Below are positions 6,593 to 9,172 of a DNA stretch of 9,172 nt, piece after piece; positions within the stretch are counted from its first letter, which is position 1; every line of letters begins with the position of its first letter. Below the pieces are notes generated by a model. The model did not search any database. It had not been told where the DNA came from and saw nothing but the letters and a program-made list of their open reading frames with translations. The position numbers and the translations under genes were made by a program. Source of the stretch: Micrococcaceae bacterium UBA3381 (lineage in GTDB: Bacteria > Actinomycetota > Actinomycetes > Actinomycetales > Micrococcaceae); NCBI GenBank assembly GCA_002358975.1, contig DEPX01000149.1:13718-22889 (forward strand), read 5' to 3'.

Positions 6593-7510
6593 CTAGCCAC
6601 AAGACTCCGCCGAGATGTCCCCGGCCTGGACCATATTGGGCACGTAGTCTAACGACTCATCCCAGCGGTTCAACAATTCTTCTAGAGTGCCATCATCGGC
6701 TAACTGTTGTAATGCGACTACTGTGGCCTCACAGTGTTGTGGTGTGGTGCCAATCCAGTACTGATCGGTCAACGTCTGGGCATCATCGTCATCGGTGAGT
6801 TCTGACCACTTCAGCAGCTGATATGACTCGGGACGAGCCTTATCCGCGAGAATACCGGCAAGTTGCAGATCATCGGCAGCTACGGCATCATACCTTCCCG
6901 AGCGCATACCGGTTTCGCATTCTGAAGCTGTTCGCTGTGTGATGGTCTCTTCGGCGGGGATCTTGGCGCCATCGGCCGTTGACCCCTCCACTATGCACAC
7001 GGCCGAATCGTCTAGATCTGCAAGAGATGTCACCACGGTGTCCGCCAAGGGTATCGAATCGTCACGTACAGCATCCTGTGAATCTTCTCGAACCAACAGA
7101 GCCGCTGTGACATCAACGTAAGGGCCCACCCAGACGACGTCGTCGTTGGGTTCTGCTGGTTGTAACTGACCTATCGCAAAATCCAAATCAGCCGATTTCA
7201 GGTCATCGGCTATAGCATCCGCCTTCACCGGTACCCAAGCAATTTCTCCGTCTGTAGACACGAGATCAAGTTCCTTAGCAACAGCCACCGCGACATCTAC
7301 TTCCAGGCCCGAAACCTCATCGGCCGAGATGCCAGAGATTAATCCCGGTGATGGCAGGTTTACTCCGATGCGCAGAATCTGCTGGTTGTTCTCTCCAGAT
7401 TCGTTGGGGTCCTGTCCGGGATACTGGCAGCTGGTCAACACACCGGCAGTAAGCAATATTAACGCTATCGCGACGAGTGCGCGAAACGAATGTCGGATAT
7501 TTTTGGCCAC
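6593..7510 (-). CDS. Orphan SBP family 3 lipoprotein (amino-acid-binding-like)
   Basis: A 305-residue acidic protein resembling the solute-binding components of polar amino-acid ABC transporters (SBP_bac_3). The N-terminus is a lipoprotein signal: basic MAKNIRHSFR, a hydrophobic core, and lipobox LTSC with C28 as the lipidated residue, so it should be anchored on the outer face of the membrane. Family landmarks are the IGV strand (48-50), DLDFAIGQ (108-115), WVGPYVDVTAALLV (127-140), LADLDDSAVCIVEGSTADG (163-181), GRYDAVAADDLQLAG (205-219) and a terminal ALQQLADDGTLEELLNRW (266-283). Two things are odd: there is no arginine between residues 100 and 140, where family members normally hold the ligand carboxylate, and the mature protein has four further cysteines (172, 198, 260, 304). 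No permease or ATPase gene adjoins it. The start is GTG at 7510 with no good ribosome-binding site; the mRNA may be leaderless. The ligand is unknown. Confidence 0.88.
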   Translation of the reverse strand: MAKNIRHSFRALVAIALILLTAGVLTSCQYPGQDPNESGENNQQILRIGVNLPSPGLISGISADEVSGLEVDVAVAVAKELDLVSTDGEIAWVPVKADAIADDLKSADLDFAIGQLQPAEPNDDVVWVGPYVDVTAALLVREDSQDAVRDDSIPLADTVVTSLADLDDSAVCIVEGSTADGAKIPAEETITQRTASECETGMRSGRYDAVAADDLQLAGILADKARPESYQLLKWSELTDDDDAQTLTDQYWIGTTPQHCEATVVALQQLADDGTLEELLNRWDESLDYVPNMVQAGDISAESCG

Positions 7511-7516
7511 GCTCAG

Positions 7517-7525
7517 ACAATAGCA
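7517..7525 (-). promoter_or_regulatory. Possible extended -10 for the SBP lipoprotein gene
   Basis: On the minus strand TGC-TATTGT forms an extended -10 element (TGn plus hexamer) only 6 nt from the GTG start, with no Shine-Dalgarno sequence between. This geometry fits leaderless transcription, which is common in actinobacteria. No -35 element is evident. The same AGACAATAG nonamer recurs at 7609-7617 near the divergent gene. Confidence 0.3.
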
Positions 7526-7572
7526 CTGGCCACTAGTGTATGGCCGGGCTCAAAACGCTGGTTGATGGGTCG

Positions 7573-7588
7573 TTGTGGGATCCCACAA
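7573..7588. promoter_or_regulatory. Perfect 16-bp palindrome in divergent intergenic region
   Basis: TTGTGGGATCCCACAA is a perfect, spacer-free palindrome midway between the SBP lipoprotein gene (starts 7510, minus) and the DivIVA-domain gene (starts 7622, plus). It lies 33 bp from the plus start and 62 bp from the minus start, so a dimeric regulator bound there could control both. It has no terminator-like loop or T tail. I cannot name the regulator. Confidence 0.55.
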
Positions 7589-7621
7589 GCAAGGTTGCCT
7601 AGTTCGTGAGACAATAGACAT

Positions 7622-7954
7622 ATGGGCGATGCAATATTATTGATAGAAATTCTGGTACTTGGTGTTCTCGTCATCGGATTTTTAGCAATAGTCATAACTC
7701 GTGGTGACAAAGGCATGATCCAACCGCTGGCCGAACCACTGCCATCGTTGCCTCCCGTTGTCTTGCCTGAGGCAAAAGATGTTGTCGCCCAAGATATCAG
7801 CGAGATTCGCTTTGCTGTTGGCCTGCGTGGTTATCGAACCGACCAGGTCGATCAGGTGTTAGACCGCCTGACGGAAGCTGTAGAGCAACGCGACCAACTG
7901 ATCGCAGACCTGCAGAAACAGGCCGAGCAGTATCAACAACACGGCACCGATTAG
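7622..7954 (+). CDS. Membrane-anchored DivIVA-domain protein
   Basis: A 110-residue protein with one N-terminal membrane helix (about residues 5-25), a proline-rich linker (34-49, PLAEPLPSLPPVVLPE) and a C-terminal DivIVA-type helix region. The segment IRFAVGLRGYRTDQVDQVLDRL (62-83) follows the DivI1A pattern F-x-x-x-x-R-G-Y-x-x-x-x-V-D, and the following residues to 107 form a Gln/Glu-rich coiled coil. Such proteins are found next to DUF3117 and tagA genes in actinobacteria, as Rv1209 is in M. tuberculosis, and are thought to relate to polar growth or cell-envelope organisation; no function is established here. The ATG at 7622 has only a weak GTGAG upstream. The gene is probably co-transcribed with the DUF3117 gene 56 bp downstream. 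Confidence 0.85.
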   Translation: MGDAILLIEILVLGVLVIGFLAIVITRGDKGMIQPLAEPLPSLPPVVLPEAKDVVAQDISEIRFAVGLRGYRTDQVDQVLDRLTEAVEQRDQLIADLQKQAEQYQQHGTD

Positions 7955-8010
7955 TCGTGTTGTGCAAACCGCTCGCGTCGCGGCGAAGACGCACAGAGAA
8001 AGGAACAGTA

Positions 8011-8187
8011 ATGGCTGCTATGAAGCCCCGTACCGGTGATGGCCCAATGGAAGTAGTTCGTGAACAACGCAAACTTGTCATGCGTATTCCTACCGACGGC
8101 GGAGGCCGGCTCGTCGTTGAACTCAACGACGAAGAAGCACAAGAACTTCAAGCCGCGCTGTCCGGCGTGGTAACCGCCAGCTCATGA
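8011..8187 (+). CDS. DUF3117 protein, Rv1211-like
   Basis: A 58-residue protein starting MAAMKPRTGDGPMEVVREQR. The motif KPRTGDGP followed by VMRIP...GGGRLVVELNDEEAQELQAAL is the signature of actinobacterial DUF3117, whose best-known member is M. tuberculosis Rv1211, reported as a calmodulin-like protein; that activity cannot be judged from sequence here. The predicted fold is a few beta strands followed by a C-terminal helix. The in-frame ATG at 8011 is preceded by a good ribosome-binding site, GAAAGGA at 7998-8004, six nt away, so this start is well supported over the upstream in-frame codon at 7957. It follows the DivIVA-domain gene and ends 13 bp before the stop of the convergent methyltransferase, with no visible terminator in that gap. 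Function unknown. Confidence 0.92.
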   Translation: MAAMKPRTGDGPMEVVREQRKLVMRIPTDGGGRLVVELNDEEAQELQAALSGVVTASS

Positions 8188-8200
8188 CTGTGTTCAGGCG

Positions 8201-8857
8201 TTAGATTTTGATAGCGAGCAACAAACCGGTACCTGTCGGCACCAGCGTGGATGTTCGCCATCTCTTGGTGTTATCCCGCAACTCATTGCCAACATCTCGA
8301 AGCATAACCGTAGAGGCTTCCCGAATTGCCGGCTTGGGTACACGGTCCTGATCTAACGCATCGTGAATAACAAGCATGCCACCGGAGCGGAGCAATCGTG
8401 CCGCTTCGGTGACATGGTATTCCAACAACAAAGGGTCGGCATCAATAAATACCAGATCATAAGCAGCGGCGGACAGTTTAGGCAATACCGTCCGGCCACG
8501 ACCAGCAATGAGCCGCGTGGTTGAGCTGGGATACCCTTCGGTTCCGAAAACCTCTCGAGCTGCACGTTGAGCTTCCGCATCCGGATCAAGCGTCGTCAAC
8601 ACGGCCCCTTCAGGTGCACCCCGCATCAGTGCTAAACCTGAAACACCCGCACCGGTACCTAATTCCACCATCGTTTGTGGCCGAGCTGCTGACGACAAAA
8701 AGGTCAGCAGTGAAGCAGTGCCTTCAGATACTGGGGTAATACCAAGCTCTGCAGATTTATCACGAGCTATCAGCAAGGTATCATCTTCAACTGGGCGTGC
8801 CTCAGCAAAGGCCCAACTAGCGTGCTTGCCGGTCTGTTGCGGGCTCAGTGCTTTCAT
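8201..8857 (-). CDS. SAM-dependent O-methyltransferase (Rv1220c-like)
   Basis: A 218-residue class I methyltransferase of the catechol-O-methyltransferase-like Methyltransf_3 group, cytoplasmic. The SAM-binding glycine motif VELGTGAGVS (64-73) is followed by the acidic residue of motif II in TLDPDAE (89-95, D91 expected to bind the ribose) and by VFIDADP (136-142) with D139 and D141. The usual metal/lysine motif DADK is DADP here, as in mycobacterial relatives, so catechol-type chemistry should not be assumed; the substrate is unknown. I start the protein at 8857 (MKALSPQQ), because this matches the length of relatives (about 215) and has AGG just upstream; a reading from 8899 would add 14 polar residues. 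The gene is divergent from an anti-sigma factor gene, the same arrangement as Rv1220c beside sigE-rseA in M. tuberculosis, except that sigE is missing here. Confidence 0.9.
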   Translation of the reverse strand: MKALSPQQTGKHASWAFAEARPVEDDTLLIARDKSAELGITPVSEGTASLLTFLSSAARPQTMVELGTGAGVSGLALMRGAPEGAVLTTLDPDAEAQRAAREVFGTEGYPSSTTRLIAGRGRTVLPKLSAAAYDLVFIDADPLLLEYHVTEAARLLRSGGMLVIHDALDQDRVPKPAIREASTVMLRDVGNELRDNTKRWRTSTLVPTGTGLLLAIKI

Positions 8858-8914
8858 ATACCTGTCTACTCCCGTAGGTTGCTGTTGTGTGCGCTGCACC
8901 CCTCATTGTAGAGG

Positions 8915-8920
8915 TAGCAA
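8915..8920 (-). promoter_or_regulatory. Possible -10 element of the methyltransferase gene
   Basis: TACAAT on the minus strand, 57 nt upstream of the ATG at 8857, matches the -10 consensus at five of six positions. No convincing -35 lies at the right distance, so this is a tentative call. Confidence 0.25.
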
Positions 8921-8961
8921 GTGGTTATATCTTATTCATGCCGAATAATCACCAGTATTTC

Positions 8962-8971
8962 AGAATATTCT
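8962..8971. repeat. AGAATATTCT palindrome beside the ECF promoter
   Basis: A perfect 10-bp AT-rich palindrome ends 2 bp before the GGAAC of the proposed ECF promoter. It could be an activator site adjacent to the -35 element, but short AT-rich palindromes are also common by chance. Confidence 0.3.
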
Positions 8972-8973
8972 CA

Positions 8974-9000
8974 GGAACTTTTGCCACAATGGGGGCAGTT
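8974..9000 (+). promoter_or_regulatory. ECF sigma-type promoter of the anti-sigma gene
   Basis: GGAAC (8974-8978) and GTT (8998-9000) are separated by 19 bp, matching the -35 GGAA(C/T) and -10 GTT of actinobacterial SigE/SigH/SigR-type promoters. Transcription would start near 9007, some 45 nt before the anti-sigma ATG. The same bases also form an inverted repeat, GGAAC...GTTCC (8974-9002), so a repressor site is an alternative reading. Autoregulation of an anti-sigma gene by its own sigma factor is usual in this class. Confidence 0.5.
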
Positions 9001-9050
9001 CCGTCTTGAACGAATCTCGTGAAGCGACTATGGAAGCAAGGACTTATTGA

Positions 9051-9172
9051 ATGAGCAGAAGTTCGTCAGGCTTCTCTTTTCATCCACGCTCCAAGTTCGA
9101 CGCGTACCTAGAAGGTCAACTGTCACCAGCTGCAGCCAGCCGTATGCGTGCACACTTGGCAGCGTGCACCCG
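9051..9172 (+). CDS. Zinc-finger anti-sigma factor, N-terminal part
   Basis: Forty complete codons are visible before the right edge. The segment FDAYLEGQLSPAAASRMRAHLAAC (16-39) is the helical ZAS/zf-HC2 domain of anti-sigma factors, with H35-x3-C39 as the first half of the HxxxCxxC zinc site and H11 a possible upstream ligand; the final CxxC cysteine would lie just past the edge. Such proteins bind and silence a partner ECF sigma factor, often releasing it under oxidative or envelope stress. AAGGA (9038-9042) is 8 nt from the ATG. The position next to an Rv1220c-type methyltransferase indicates an rseA-like gene. What is odd is that no sigma factor gene precedes it. Whether the protein is soluble or has a membrane helix cannot be seen. 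Confidence 0.8.
   Translation, partial: MSRSSSGFSFHPRSKFDAYLEGQLSPAAASRMRAHLAACT

Noticed and set aside
8188..8200. Terminator between the DUF3117 gene and the convergent methyltransferase
   Set aside because: The gap is only 13 bp with no hairpin; transcripts may overlap or end inside the opposite gene.
8938..9009. 22-codon frame (starting MPNNHQYF) as a remnant of sigE
   Set aside because: No sigma-factor motif is visible and it lacks a ribosome-binding site; it overlaps the proposed ECF promoter.
1..9172. Mobile elements, CRISPR arrays, tRNA or rRNA genes, or a defence system
   Set aside because: No transposase, regular spaced repeats, terminal inverted repeats or RNA gene patterns were found; the content is core chromosomal.

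Overview
The window reads as core chromosome of an actinobacterium, most likely a Micrococcales/Micrococcaceae-type organism of unusually moderate GC (by eye a little above half, with many A/T third codon positions). Support for this comes from gene content and order: a BipA/TypA GTPase, a small four-helix membrane protein, a seven-iron ferredoxin directly overlapping an actinobacterial DapC-type aminotransferase, a DivIVA-domain membrane protein, a DUF3117 protein that closely resembles mycobacterial Rv1211, an Rv1220c-type O-methyltransferase, and an anti-sigma factor in the position of mycobacterial rseA. A Yaniella- or Enteractinococcus-like source would fit but cannot be proven from this stretch.

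Layout. Positions 1-1124 (minus) hold a CynX/NimT-type MFS permease that runs off the left edge. A divergent intergenic region of about 170 bp carries the typA promoter and several short repeats. On the plus strand follow typA (1298-3211), a membrane protein overlapping its end (3156-3623), fdxA (3670-3996), dapC (3996-5129) and citrate synthase gltA (5261-6544). A strong hairpin terminator at 6557-6586 separates gltA from a convergent lipoprotein of the amino-acid-binding SBP family (6593-7510, minus). A second divergent region (7511-7621) contains a perfect 16-bp palindrome. Then come the DivIVA-domain protein (7622-7954) and the DUF3117 protein (8011-8187) on plus, an O-methyltransferase on minus (8201-8857), and the first 40 codons of a zinc-finger anti-sigma factor on plus (9051 to the right edge).

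Function. Most genes are housekeeping: ribosome-associated stress GTPase, electron transfer, lysine/diaminopimelate synthesis, entry into the TCA cycle. The fdxA-dapC pair is translationally coupled. The most notable points are regulatory. The anti-sigma gene has an ECF-type promoter (GGAAC-N19-GTT) but no sigma factor gene between it and the divergent methyltransferase, where related actinobacteria carry sigE. gltA and the SBP/DivIVA pair each have a clean operator-like palindrome. The substrate-binding lipoprotein is an orphan here and lacks the usual ligand-binding arginine. I saw no mobile elements, CRISPR arrays, tRNA or rRNA genes, and no stretch longer than 300 bp without a gene.
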